A stretch of DNA of 64,000 bases from NCBI RefSeq assembly GCF_964204645.1, contig NC_134036.1, forward strand, positions 7,860,704 through 7,924,703. Direction: 5' to 3'. The translations under genes and the position numbers were made by a program. The DNA is from Tubulanus polymorphus (taxonomy: Eukaryota; Nemertea; Palaeonemertea; Tubulaniformes; Tubulanidae). A model generated the notes under the pieces. The model saw only the letters and a program-made list of their open reading frames with translations, was not told the origin of the DNA and made no database searches. Below are positions 23,673 to 36,121 of this stretch, piece by piece (within the stretch, counting starts at the first letter, position 1; each line of letters opens with the position of its first letter).

Positions 23673-26463
23673 CAATGATTGATTTTGATGCTGATTAAAC
23701 ATACACTCATGTTAATTAAGGAAAGTCCATTTTTAAAATTTCGTTACTTGTAATTTCGTATTTGACATTATGGTGAAAATAGGGACGTGATCAGAAATCT
23801 TATGAAGGACACCTATATTACTCATTAAGGTCCACCTGTTTTATCATCCAATTTGTTAAACTTTGTTATCATTTGAATACCCCTGCAAGTATTCAAAAAA
23901 TAAACATTTGCAGCAAGATTCCGCATGTGTTGCATTAAGAATACCATCTAAAATGGCAGAATATCATTCTGTATACTCTGAGTTGGTTGCTCAGCATTAG
24001 AGTAAAAACCGTAACAGGAATATTTTCCTCACGGCTGACTCACATCTCTTATATTGATGATTTCGAAAATCTTCACCGACGGATAATTTTTGGTAACAAC
24101 CCGATCATTGGTTTATTTTTCACTCTTAGTTCATTTTTAAATCTAGTTAAAACACATAATTTGACGCCTGAGTTACAACGGAATACGAAAATTCAATTCG
24201 AGCTTTTTCTTAAAGCAAACGAGTCAGTCGGTAAGCTGTGGTTAAGTTTCGATATTTCCCAATTCCCCAGAAGTTTATCCCATAATAAACCAACACTACG
24301 AATGATTAGGAACATACTGTTACTACAATTGTTACTGCAACATTCACTACTGGAACTTGTCTACTGTGGCCATCGGTATGTTCTGTATCATGTCTTATTA
24401 CCCCGATGATATGTAATTAGCTGGATCACCCTCGTGAAGCCTGTATCTTATTTTTTTGCACGTAGCATGCTTGCTATAAATATGTACTGCTTCTAGATAT
24501 GTGAAATGGATATTGCCTGAATAATCCCTGTTATGCGGAAATGTGATTTCCCGTCATTCAAGGTAAACTTACTCATGACATATGTTTCCATTATAGGCGC
24601 CACTTACTTTTCGTGTGCTGTATCTTTTTTCTGTTAAAGGCAATCAACATCTTGCCGTAGTTGTAATTTTCGGGGCATCAAGAACCAATAACAATCATTA
24701 GCCATATTATATCTTAACTTCAATGAGTAGAACCCCCGTGTAAATACACCCTTGAATAAACACGCGCGGTAGTGCGTGTTGATTGCTGCTCACCTTAGAG
24801 GTGACTCGTACCGTGTGCTCACTCTACAGCACCTGTCCACTGCCTCCATCTGGTGGCCACCATGCAAACTACTGATGTACTAATGGAATAAATATATGAT
24901 CAGCTTATTAGCGTGCGATGACGCATCGGACACATTCACAAATGTAGTAAAATTATCGAGCTGTTGATACAAAATGTCAACATTGCGACTGAACTATTAT
25001 GAATTAGAATTTAACCTAGGTATCGATTGAATCGAATTTAAAAACACAATCCAGCATTCGGCGCATTCTAGGCTACCATGTTTCTGGGAAATATCCAAGA
25101 ACCAATAGTGCAAAGGTCAAGCAACGATATTAGAGAGAAAGGTGCGAGTGGGAACCCTGCGTTTAGACAGGCCGGAAAGAAAATCTAGACTTTTTAGGCC
25201 AGCCGTAGGCTGAGCCTATTACTATACAAGTGGAGCGAATTTAAATGACATGGTTTCCAGAGCAAAGGCTCTTTGTCTGTGCAACTGAAAATATATTCGT
25301 ACAAATCATTCACTACGACATTATCCATTCTCCAGACTATACGTAGCTGAATTTTGAAAGAGGCCCTCGTTAAGATTTATATGAGATTTTCGCGAATATC
25401 TGATCGCAAAAATATTGGTTTTGAAAAGCCAATCAGAAAGCAGAGACTCCTCTATGATTGGCTTAGCCGCAGCAATCAGCAGGTGTTGACGTGAACCCGA
25501 CTTCCTGTTTATTTATAGATCTAAGATAGTATTTCAAGATCGATTTCTGTGAAAGCTTTAGTTGATTTGGTTTGTGGGAGTAATATTTTATTTTATTTAA
25601 TATTTTATTATCACTACAGAAAATATCATTGACCATTGTGCAAAGTCCGGAAAAATAGCTTTTTCTTAAATCGGAGAGATCACCTTGATATGCTAATTAG
25701 CCATGTGCTCAAACTAAAAATTCATTCAAATTTCATTCTGCAAAAAATATCAAATCCAATTCAATTTTGTTTTATTGAGCAAACTTCAGAAAATTCAATT
25801 CTATTCCGCTTTAAAATCAATAAGACCAAGGGAAAAGATTTATCTGAGGTATTTTTTTCCTGACAGGTCCAGTCGCTGTCTTTGCTTCTTTTGTATTCTA
25901 CGATTGTATTGTGTAAATTATTTTATGTGTTTAAACAACACGCACAACTTCATAGTACTTCATAGTTATTTCACACGTTCGATATTTTCAGATCGTAAAA
26001 TCGAGACTTTACGACACCTCTGATGAGAAATCAGATCTAGGGACCATCTAAATAAAAAGTCTTCCTCCATTTAAATGGAAATTTTTCACGAGAGGCTAAT
26101 CATGGAAAGCACATTTTAACGACATAGATTTTTTTCTTATCTTTATCGTTTTGGGATCTAGCTCTTAAAAATGATGAAGAAACTCCGATTAGATATAACC
26201 ACAGAAATCCATCTAATCGTTTTTAATGTTTCTCTCGGAGGGATCAAGAATGTTGGACTTGGGTCTCCCTGAGACTTAAGTAGCCCATGGCTTCACCCTC
26301 CAAACTTTGTGACAGGTGGGCTGTGATTGGTAAAAAAACAAAGTAACCAAAGTTTTTGACAGTGTTTAGTCCTAGCTGAGATGGCAGTTTGTTAATTACT
26401 CACATTTATACACACATTACTCCATGCTTTAGCAACGGACTTTTGCGCGTTGCCAATTTCACA

Positions 26464-26938
26464 AAACTGAAAATTTGAACGATTGAATTAATCTATTAAT
26501 ACCAGTTCATTTGACGTCTTAACCAGTTGGATAGCAGGCACAGAGTGCAAATAATTTGTTATAAGTATACACAGAATAGAATTGAATATTATATAACTTG
26601 ATTTATCATACTACATCAAATCGTAATTGAGATTGCCCTAAAAGTGACTTTTCTCTAACATACTTAATATAAAAGCCTATTGCTACAAAAAAAAAATAAT
26701 CATAAGCCGTCATTTTAGATTGAATACCTAATCTATAAAAATTTGACTCCCAGTACCTAATTTACTTCAAGGTTTGATTTCTCAGCTAAGCCAAGGTACA
26801 CATTTTTGCCAAAACATATATAAGATTTAACTATGAAAAACGGAGGTAACTCACCTGATAATTTGGACGATTGAATTAAATCTATTTAAATACCAGTTTA
26901 TTTGACGTCTTAATCAGTTGGATAGCAGGCACAGAGTG
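26464..26938. repeat. Pair of about 85-bp direct repeats
   Basis: 26464-26552 and 26858-26938 share GACGATTGAATTAA, TACCAGTT, ATTTGACGTCTTAA and CAGTTGGATAGCAGGCACAG in the same orientation with a few substitutions. The 305 bp between them is AT-rich and non-coding. Confidence 0.75.
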
Positions 26939-26980
26939 ATTAAATCTCTGCTGCCAAAAACCAAGTTGATTAAGACACTC

Positions 26981-27069
26981 TCATCAAGTAATTAGTGACC
27001 AAAACTTCTAGCGATTGGAACATCCAAATCTTAATGACATATTAAGACACTAATTACTTGATGAGAGCT
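26981..27069. repeat. Short inverted-repeat (MITE-like) unit
   Basis: CTCTCATCAAGTAATTAGTG at the left is the exact inverted complement of CACTAATTACTTGATGAGAG at the right, separated by about 49 bp. Confidence 0.8.
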
Positions 27070-28445
27070 AAACGAGTTGCGAGGGCAGGTGAGTTGAGAG
27101 TTGTTATTATTGCTATTACATCACTTATTTAAAAATAGTGCCAGTTCGCTGAGCGTACATAATACTCAGTAAACAAGACAGCCTACTTGAGCTGCCAAAA
27201 CTGTATCCGGATAAAAGTGACAAAGACTAAGGGTTAGATCCATTAATGGACATAGGAAAAATCTACAGATATGTTTTCTTAGCCACAAATGACCCGGCAG
27301 AACATTGATAACAATGTTGAAACATAAAAACACAATGCGCTGTCCCAGATAAAAATACTCCTTGCTAAACTGCTATTGTTCTAATAGTGCTGAATGAGCA
27401 GTTTTATGAAAACCGAGTAGTAGGTACTGGAACAGTTTGTGAATGTGCAAACAAACAAACTTTTGAAATGTAAAATTCTCCTATTTGAGTTATTTAAATC
27501 GATGCCCAATATGTTGTGATAATCATAATGCATCATATAGATAAGAAAGACATAATACAAAATATGAGCGTTAAAAGATCATCAGCTAGTGATAACAAAC
27601 GCGAACCATAGGTTTGAAAATACAAAATTATGTGAACGTTAACTGAACTGACTGTCAGTATCGGTCGCCACAGACAGTTTACCTTTTAGTCTCATTGTGT
27701 ATATAGAGCAGTAAAAATAACAGAGTGTAGTGGTAGTGTTGTGCCAGCGAATTATTTAAAAGTAAATTGTATACGTTATATTTCATAGTTGCTTATTAGT
27801 CGGCGTCTGTTTCGTTAATCATTTTCTAATATATTTTGCAGTTAGCACATACTACCCTAATTATAAATACGATGTTTTCAAGGCAGTCTCGAGCGGAGTT
27901 AATGCGTCGATCGCTCGAAATTGCTTCGTGAAGTTACCACCTCAGCCAAAAGTGGCGTGCGTATTATCGGTCCGACTGATTCGACCGCGCGCAGCCGTCT
28001 GGCGCATATCAGTCCCCATATCAACGGATACTGTTTGGCGTTAAATTCTGAAAAAAACTTCTCCCGAGTCGCTCCGAATTTTCGAGGCCGTACCACAAGT
28101 TGATCGATTTTTTTCCTTAAAAAAATTATTGTTCAGTGCTCACCGATGTATTTTTATAGAACCGTTGCGGATATACAGCATGAATTCAGGTAAGCCGACA
28201 CAAGACTATTAAACTATTCAAAACATGATAATTGAAATGTGGTGTGAATTCAAGCTTGCAGTGGGCCAAAAAAGCGAATTGAAATTCTGCTAGCTAAAAC
28301 TGATGCTGATCGGTGTCTAATCATGCGTGATAGGTCGATGTTTCAGGTGGTATTTCGTTGCCAACTTGCAGAATGGTGACGTATATAAATGTCAAAATCG
28401 TAGATGAAAGAGACATTAAACAACAACGACTTACCTTAAAATACC

Positions 28446-28555
28446 GGATGAATGAATGGATGAATTGGATGAATTGGATGAATGGATAAATGGATGAATG
28501 GATGAGTCATCCAATTCTTCCAATTCATCCAATTCATCCACTCATCTATTCATAC
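28446..28555. repeat. GGATGAAT microsatellite with inverted partner
   Basis: Runs of GGATGAAT/TGGATGAAT on the plus strand pass directly into runs of ATTCATCCA, so the array forms a near-palindrome of about 110 bp. It lies about 100 bp from the ATPase end of element B. Confidence 0.85.
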
Positions 28556-28654
28556 ACAATTCAAAATTCGATAATATCTCAAATTTTAAGTATTAAGGTA
28601 TCTAATACGTATCTAATACGTATCTAATACAGAAATGCTTAAAGGTTATACCCC

Positions 28655-29266
28655 TTATTTTATAAATTTATCTCCATAGGGAAATTGTAGTCTCAGTAAT
28701 AATTTTGAACCTTTATTACTTTTTAATTCATTCATATATTCATCATGTAATTCAGTAGGTATAATTTGATTTTCTTCCAATGATTGTTGCATTGATTTTC
28801 TATCTTTGTTATAAAATAAAACTAAGAATATAATATTCTCTCTAAAATCTTTAACAATTGAATTATATTTTTGATTTAAAAACCAAGTTGTTATCCCAAA
28901 ATGTCTCCCAGAGAAAGCTAAATAACATAACTCACTTTCTCTAACTTTTGAATCATGTAAATTTGCACAATCATCTAAAATGAATAATGTATTTGTTCCT
29001 TTGTAAATATCAATTGCTATTTTAATACAATTATCTAAATTTTCATTTACTATTTTAGAATCTAATATAATAAACGTTTTTATCTTAACTACATCCTTAT
29101 TATATGTTTTATTCATTTAATAAGTAGGGCAAAATAATATTATATTATCAAAATGATTTTTATAAATAGTTTCTAATAAATCTAATACAAAATGTGTTTT
29201 ACCACAATTTGTTACTCCAGTAACTAACATATTATGTGGTTCAAATATAAATAAATCTTTATTCAT
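28655..29266 (-). pseudogene. Packaging ATPase (FtsK/HerA type), element B, one nonsense codon
   Basis: The family pumps DNA into the capsid. From ATG 29266 the frame contains Walker A GVTNCGKT in the first 25 residues, FCPTY, Walker B LFILDDCANLHD, and the conserved AFSGRHFGITTWFLNQKYN sensor-like region. A single in-frame TAA at 29117-29119 falls where element D has a Glu codon. The rest is open to the end at 28655. Where D's ATPase has its own stop (after NQKYN), B has Ser, so the two copies are broken at different sites. Confidence 0.85.
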
Positions 29267-30330
29267 TTATTTTTTTAACTTTACTAGATAAAATCCATTC
29301 ATTAAATTTATCATCATACCCTTTATATTTAAACAAAGAATACTTTTTTCCGTTAATAGTTTTTGTTTTCAATACCTTCTCTATTTTATATTCTATATCA
29401 TCTTGATTTGGTACCAGTGATAATTCTTGTTCATAAAAATAACCTAATATTTCTTCATCTTTTAGATCTTCTAATTTTTAAACAAAAGGTTTAGTTAATA
29501 TTATCATTTTAATCTTAAATATTTCTTCAGTAAAATTTGGAGTATAACCTTTATAAAATGTTTTTCGATATTTAGATATTCTAACAATTTTTTCCTATTT
29601 TAAATTTAGGTTCTCCAAAATCATGTGTAACAAACGCACCATATAAATTATTCCAAACTATTCATGAATTATCTTCTTTTCTAGCTTGTATAGGTTTCAC
29701 ACCAATACTTGAATGTTTAGAATTATATTAACCTTTCAATAAATCATCTAACACATCGATATATTTATATGTTTCTTTTGCAGTGAAATATTTCCACATT
29801 CTAGTAGAATCTTTCTATAATAGATGCTTTTTTATCTGAGTATGTAGAAAAATATTCTACATCGTTATTAAATAATATTTTTTTAAAATGTTTATTATAA
29901 ATTTCTTTACCTTTATCAAATCGTATCTAATCTGGAATAGGTTCTTTATATATTGATTTAAAAGTATTAGTAACTTCTATACCAGTTTTTTTTTAATTAG
30001 AATTGACCATGCGTATCTACTGAATATGTCTATACCATTTAATATCCAGGAATATCCTTTGTTGTATTCTTCTAAGTTCTTCATATCAATTAAATCAGCT
30101 TGCCATTGTTGATCATTATATGAAACGATAACTTTTCTTGTTAAATAATTTTTATCCATTTTCTTATGTATTTGATATGTTGGTTGATTTTGTAACCATA
30201 ATCTCAGTTCACTATATTTCATATTTTCTTTATCAGATTTAATTTCATCCCTTAATTCTGTAACGCTAGAATATGATACGTCACTCTCTGGGTTATAATA
30301 TAAATCTCTTTAATATTGTTCTTTTTTCAT
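29258..30330 (-). pseudogene. Polinton integrase, element B (multiple breaks)
   Basis: Minus-strand homology to D's integrase runs from the ATG at 30330 (stop after six codons) to about 29258, overlapping the ATPase start. Recognisable are LYYNPESDVSYSS, QQWQADLIDMKN with the first catalytic Asp, a DIFSRYAW segment, and traces of the second Asp/Glu region and chromodomain in shifted frames. At least five stops or frameshifts are present. Confidence 0.75.
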
Positions 30331-30339
30331 CTTATTTTA

Positions 30340-30680
30340 ATCCATTAATAATAATCTTGGTTTATTTTCAATTACTTAATGATTTTACTAATTTTCAGGT
30401 ATAATATGTTTATCATCGGAATCATTATTGTTATCATCAGATTTATACATATATTTATATATTACGCCGGAATACAATAACTGCGATTAACCCAATTGTA
30501 ATATATAAGTAATTATTTCTTCCAGTATTAGAAGAATTAAATGATTATTATTCGAATCAATATCAGATAATTTCTGTGATTCATTTAAATCAGTTAATTT
30601 CTTTTTCTTAGCTTTTTTAATTCTGAAGATCTTTAACCTAATTCCCTAGCCCATTTAATTTGTTTTCAGGCTTCTTCTTA
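30340..30680 (-). pseudogene. Remnant of the 122-aa single-TM protein gene (element B)
   Basis: The minus strand has a diverged match to the D gene at 37580-37212: a KKPE..KQ basic start followed by a hydrophobic segment near 30520-30470. All frames are interrupted. The assignment rests partly on its place directly after the membrane-protein gene, as in D. Confidence 0.45.
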
Positions 30681-30689
30681 ACATCATCA

Positions 30690-31311
30690 CTAATTTGGTT
30701 TAGTTAATTTTTGTTCTGTTTCGATATTATCATCTGATTTATTTTTATCTTTACATACTATAGGTTTGATATAAGAAAATGTTATCACGCCAGTAGAAAT
30801 TAATGTCATTATTCCACCTAATTGAAATGAAGCGTACCCAACCCATTTTTGCAGTTCTGTCATAACTAAGTAGTCATTTTTTAAAATCTTTATGTAATTT
30901 ATTTTCATCATCAATTGGTATTACCCGGTTACATTATTTAGAATAACATTTAACTATTCCATCACTAATAGAGTCATTTATTCTAGCTAATCTAGCTTCT
31001 TCATATATTTTGAAATGTTTGATTACTTTATCTGGTTTCATGGCATCTAATTTTTGATAAGTTATAATTTTTCCCAAGAAATCCTTAGATTTTCCACCAG
31101 CAATTAATAACTCAAGATGGTGCTTACAATATAAGTAGTATTCAAAATCAATATTATTATTATTTTGAGCACAATTAGAAACAACTGTATCTTTATTATC
31201 TGTAATACCTAAATCCTCAATTGTCTTTTCAATATTAATATTATTCTTATTAGATTTCTTTGAAATTTTTTTAGCAAAAAAAGCGGAAAAAATATTATAC
31301 TTATTCTTCAA
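30690..31311 (-). pseudogene. Conserved Polinton membrane-associated protein (element B)
   Basis: Two overlapping frames together match D's gene at 38119-37513: IEKTIEDLGITDNKD, YYLYCKHHLELLIAGGKSK, FKIYEEARLARINDSISDGIV, then after a stop at about 30934 and a slip in an A-run, NDYLVMTELQKWVGY and the hydrophobic SFQLGGIMTLISTGVITFSY. The C-terminal hydrophobic helix suggests membrane or virion association. Function unknown. B retains sense sequence where D has its frameshift near 37910, so the full-length gene really spans both D frames. Confidence 0.7.
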
Positions 31312-31381
31312 ATGATACTAGCCATTTGAAGTTAAAGAATTTTAAATACTAGCTAGTTGAAGATTTGAGATATATTAATAT

Positions 31382-32155
31382 TTAACCACTCAATAAAGAT
31401 TCAACATATTCTTCATTATCTGGATCACTATTCCATAATTCAATGAATTTCTTTGCTTTATCTTATTGATCCAAATATAATTTCATATCAAGTTTGTTAG
31501 ACTTAATTTTTTTTTTCTTTTCAATGGGTCTTAGATTATTCCAATTCCAAATTAGTTTTTTTATTGTATTCATCACTCATGTTAAAATTAAGATATTGGT
31601 AACACGTGATCAATATGAAAATAATTCCCATAATTATCTTTATTCATTTCATCATCGAACTGATATATAATCCATGATTTGAGAAATTCATCTGAACAAT
31701 CCAAGGAATTTTGTTAGCGTTTCTAAATGCGTTTCTTTACTGAATAATTTTGATGATCTATTTCTCAAACATTGTTTCATTTTAAAATTAAGATCTGTTT
31801 GACGCCTTTCTTTTTGATCATTATTACTGTAATCATAATAATGTTCACGATTATCTTTTTTCCAATCTCTAATATATTCTGGATTATTTTTTCTCCATTG
31901 TTTTTTCGTTTCATTACATTTTTCTAGATTATTTAGAAAATATTGTTTACTTTTTTCTTTACATTTTTCAATATTATCTATATAATATTGTTTATAATAT
32001 AGTTTATTCTTCTGTTTCCAACATGTTTTACAATTATTTCTTAAACCATCTTTCTTAGTTTTTTGTGTGTAATATTCTGTAAATGGCACATTCAATTCAC
32101 ATTTTGAACATTTCTTATGGTGAATATTGATAGTTTGTGACTGTTTACTCTCCAT
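31382..32155 (-). pseudogene. HNH endonuclease gene in element B (frameshifted)
   Basis: The minus-strand frame from ATG 32155 has an N-terminal zinc-binding module (KKCSKCELNVPFTEYY..GLRNNCKTC), then Lys/Asn/Tyr-rich repeats (KSKQYFLNNLEKCNETKKQW), then KMKQCLRNRSSKLF. After a one-base slip near 31705 the other frame carries the HNH active site HIDHVLP, and further on a WNWNNLRPIEKKK tail to the stop at 31382. Zinc module, spacer repeats and HNH fit the group of stand-alone HNH endonucleases common in large DNA viruses and phages. It lies where A and C have the 117-aa gene and shares that gene's first codons (MESKQ). Elements A, C and D have no copy. Confidence 0.75.
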
Positions 32156-32204
32156 TTATAATATATATATTTTTTTTTATTGATTAACGTGCTAGAATCC
32201 TTTT

Positions 32205-35200
32205 CTAATTCTCTTTTGTTTCTTCTCTTATTAATTTTAAGCATTCGTCTATATTACAACCATGAGGAACTGTGTGTATACCATCATCTAAAATATATCT
32301 TTTATCATCGAATGGGTTTAAACTTATCTTCTCTATCTCTTCAATAAACATTTCATGATCTTCGGATCCTAAACTTTTCATCTTAAGTTTTCCAACTTCT
32401 TCATTGAATATACAATTGATGTAATCTTCGAAATGAATGTAACTGTCAGTATCAAAATATAAGAGTTCTATATGCTTTTCTCCAAAATGAGGTTGTAATA
32501 CGTTATAGTAAAATTCATACATTAATAACTTTGATATTTCTAAAACTGAAGCACCAACATAAATTGGTTTATTAAATTTCATAGAAATTCTCCTCATTTT
32601 AACTGCAGCTAAATTTTATCAAATATTCTGTTACCCATAAATTTAGGATATGTTTGTAAATGTCTAATTCTTTTTCCATTACTAACTAACTCAATATCAT
32701 TTCTATTTCTGATGTTTTCACAAGTCTTACCATAGAATGCATTATTCATTAGTTTGAAGAAATCTTTCTCAAAATCAGTTTTAGCTTTAGTTCTCTGTTT
32801 GGTGTTAAAATCTATATATTTCCATAACCATTTAGATTGACTGAATGAAATACATCTATATATAAATGTACTTTTTTTAGGATCATTCCTTGATTCAAAT
32901 AGAACTTTAACATTCTATAATGTATTACGTAATTACATTTATCTTCCTGAGTTACCATTAATTTTTCTGTAGATTATCGGGTTTAATTCTTTTTTGATAA
33001 TTTGATAATTCTTCATGCGTTACAGTTTTATGTTCGGGACAGTATGCTAGATTTCTAGATTTAAATTTAATGTTTTCAGGATATTCTAAATCTACAACAA
33101 AAAGTAACCAGTCTCTCAATCATCCGAAATATCTTTCTTCCAATCAAATTTATCATTATTTTCATACTGTAAAACTTCAATTACTTCAAATACTCCATAA
33201 GGCTGAGGTTCCATCATTGCCCAACCATATATATTATTTCCATCTTTATATAATAACTTATATCCAGGGTTATCATTTACATTGAACTATCTATCACCTA
33301 ATACACCTGAAACTCCTCATCTTATAGATTTTTCAAATAACAATAATTGGTCTAAATTTGTTAACAAATCCATTTTTATATCTGTAAATTTTAAACCACG
33401 ATCCCAAGTTAAACCTGGACTAGAATAACAATGACATGGATCAATATTAAAATATTTTAGATTTACATCTCTAAACCTTTCAAATATATCAGTTAATAAA
33501 AATACATCTGATTTTAAATATAAATCTACTAATTGTCCATGATTTTCCATTCCGAAATGATTCCAAATATTCAATGTTCTATTATAGACTTCATATTTAA
33601 CATATTCATTTTTCATCATAGAATTGTTCTTTTAATAATTCAGTTATATTAAAATCCTTATGCGATTCATAGATCTATATGGAATTGCGCCTTTATATCT
33701 CATTGATTGAAAATCATCATTATTTGGATAGTGATGCTTTAATATTTTTAATTCATCATCAACTAATGATTTTGATAAATTAACTAATGAAGTACTTAAA
33801 AATTTATATGAGTCTATAAATCTTAGACACCCGAATTGGAAAGATATATAATTCTCAGATGTTTAAGCTAACATTTTAAATTTATAAGTTGTTATTTTAT
33901 CTTTTGATCTATTTGAATTTAATCTTTCTATTTCATTATTGATTTCTTTTATTATATAACAGAACTGTTTTATGAATAAATGTGCATCATATCCTGATAA
34001 ATTATGAAATATTACTGGAACAAAATTGATTTTCATAGCTTATAAGTTACAATTCTCATGCACTGCACCTCTAAACTTTCCATTCAAATGATCATGATCT
34101 CTAACTTTTTTATCTTTAAAATTAAATATCTTTTCACAATAATAACATTTATGAGCAAACACATTTCTTCTTTATCTTCTTCTGTCATAATTATTTCTTT
34201 ATTTGTATCATTTTCATTTCTATAATGATAATATTCACTTTCAATTAGTTATAGATAATCAGATTTTTATATATAATCTAAAAGCTGCAGCACTTTGATG
34301 AATCTTTTTAATTTTATTTGTTATTAGAGGATCTGAATAATCAATTATATCATTTTCAGAATTCAATTTATTTCTTTTATAATATATTTCTTTTCTATCT
34401 TGATCAGTTATTTCTTTATTGAGTGACTCAGTCACAATATATTACAAATGGCACTTTATTCTTGTAATCGTATTTTTTGAATTCTAATATTTTATCCTTT
34501 TCATTTGGTAAAACTATTTTACAATAATCATGATTTTCACATAATTGCTTATGATTTAATAATGCACTTTCTGTTCTGAATTTAGTTATACATTTTCTAC
34601 ATAGATATATTTTAATATCAAAATCATTTTCTGATTTGAAAAATAAATCAATACGTTTTATCCACATATAATGATTCTCATATTATGATATATCTATAAC
34701 ATCATTTGAATCATAATCTTTTGATAAATACAAAGGTTCTAATGTAAAATGTTTAATATTGTTACCTTATGTTTTTGGTAATTTGATTAAATGAAAAACA
34801 TTTATCTCTTGTCATCATTGTTATTATCTCTTTCTATTTTTGGGATATTTCTAATTCTAACAGGATAACTGTCTATATTATAATTATTTTCAAATGGTTT
34901 ATAATGTGTTTATCTAAAACTATGTTGTTTATAATCTTCAACTGGGTGTATGCAGCTTATAATTGTCCATAGAAAACATTTATCATCAAAATTGTGTACA
35001 TTTATTACAGCATTAGTTTTATGGTAATTTGATATAACTTGATCCATTTATATTATCATCTTTATAATATGATAAATTATTTTCATCAATTGGTTTTGAT
35101 TTAGTTAACTTATTATATTTTGTGTTATAAACATGTAAAGTCATAAATATTAATTCATCAAATATTAAACCCGATCCTTCAAAATATTTCTCTTCTATTT

Positions 35201-35890
35201 TGTTTTTTATTTCATTATAACATTGATCTAATCTATCATCTATATGCTGTTTTGAAATGATATGTTGTGAATGGGAATTTATATTATATATTGGTTTATC
35301 TTCAGATTTTAAAAATTTAACTTAAGAAGATATACTAACTTCAGGGTATTCAACTTCAGTAATTATTTTTATAATATTTTTCATATTTTCTAAATGCTTT
35401 TTATTTTCTTCTAATGTTTTGCCTTTATGAAATTTAAACTCAATAGCAGCTGGAACAATATCACGGTCAAATATTGGTTATTTCTATTTCTTTTTTATTA
35501 TCTAATGAATTTATATAATTTCTTACATCTTCCATGTATGGTCTTTTATTGTTTAATTTATTTTTTATTCTTTTTATTGTCTTCTGTTTCTTATCATCAT
35601 CTTTATCAAATATTCTGTACCTAAAATATCATTATTGATATTTGTAATATGACTTTTAGATTTTAAATGTTATTCATAATATCTTTTTTCACTGAATGAT
35701 TGATTACATCATATTTGTATGTTTCTTTTTCATTCTTCAATTCCTCTAATTTATTTTCTAATATATCATCTCTATATTCTAAGTTTAATCTATCTTCTAA
35801 GTGAGATTTAGTTTTATTATGTCTTGCTTTTTGAGATTTATCTAAACTTATTTTACATGTTGGACCGTAGTACTTCTTGTTTGCTTCCAT
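32205..35890 (-). pseudogene. polB: Polinton DNA polymerase B, element B (broken)
   Basis: The ATG at 35890 (MEANKKYY) corresponds to the C copy start. Recognisable are the first Cys/His finger (YYGPTCKIS, one Cys position changed), CRKCITKFRTES, an ENHG..DLYLKSDVFLLTDIFERF segment, a diverged palm region and motif C YFDTDSY near 32450. About 85 codons after motif C are deleted: YFDTDSYI runs straight into HFEDYINC. More than ten stops or frameshifts are scattered through the gene. The motif C site is empty of intein. The normal C-terminus is cut by a TAG at 32205-32207. Confidence 0.85.
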
Positions 35891-35978
35891 TTTAATACCA
35901 AATTTTTTATTAAAATTGAACATAACACTTACCTCTCAACGCGTCCCGCCACGTATGAGTATCCCAGAAACACCCGCC

Positions 35979-35986
35979 TATTTATA
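35979..35986 (-). promoter_or_regulatory. TATA box upstream of element B PolB
   Basis: TATAAATA on the minus strand is followed by GGCGGG, about 90 bases before the PolB ATG at 35890. The same AGT(G/A)GTATAAATAGGCGGG arrangement occurs in element C. This is a host-type RNA polymerase II core promoter. Confidence 0.6.
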
Positions 35987-36055
35987 CTACTCAACAGTGG
36001 GGGATCCCCAGCTGCGTGTTGAGACTTGTAAATTATGAGGCTTGTGATTGGCTAG

Positions 36056-36121
36056 AGTAATAGGGGATAAGTTGTTTGAAGTCAAAGGTTGAAAGGTCGG
36101 AAAATAAATTCGAGTGTGCGA
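36056..36121. repeat. Half of the terminal palindrome (element B)
   Basis: AGTAATAGGGG...TCAAAGGTTGAAAGGTCGG...GAGTGTGCGA matches the inner arm of the A and C palindromes and ends in the shared spacer (inverted complement TCGCACACTC). The mirrored outer arm is missing: the sequence beyond 36121 is unrelated. Confidence 0.75.

Larger units (their letters stand above)
23673..28440. other. Long repeat-bearing intergenic stretch without a clear gene
   Basis: No protein domain recognised. A 140-codon frame at 23987-24409 has no family resemblance. A candidate non-coding or 5' UTR exon at about 27842-28190 has an acceptor (TATTTTGCAG), a donor (CAGGTAAGC) and an upstream TATATA at about 27703, but its reading frames are broken. 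A CTCF-like site lies at 24838-24859. Two small repeats inside are listed separately. Confidence 0.4.
28655..36121 (-). mobile_element. Polinton/Maverick element B (decayed, minus strand)
   Basis: Read on the minus strand from the right end: half of the terminal palindrome (36121-36056), a TATA-containing leader, PolB, an HNH endonuclease gene, two membrane-protein genes, integrase and packaging ATPase. The capsid genes are absent and every gene is broken. The left boundary past 28655 was not located (three GTATCTAATAC repeats at 28601-28632 and a microsatellite follow). Leader and PolB match element C, so B, C and A form one subfamily. Confidence 0.8.

Noticed and set aside
23987-24409. 140-codon frame in the long intergenic stretch
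   Set aside because: Composition follows the local AT bias. No motif and no homologous copy seen.
28446-28555. Terminal inverted repeat of element B
   Set aside because: The symmetry is that of a GGATGAAT microsatellite and does not match the other end of B at 36056-36121.
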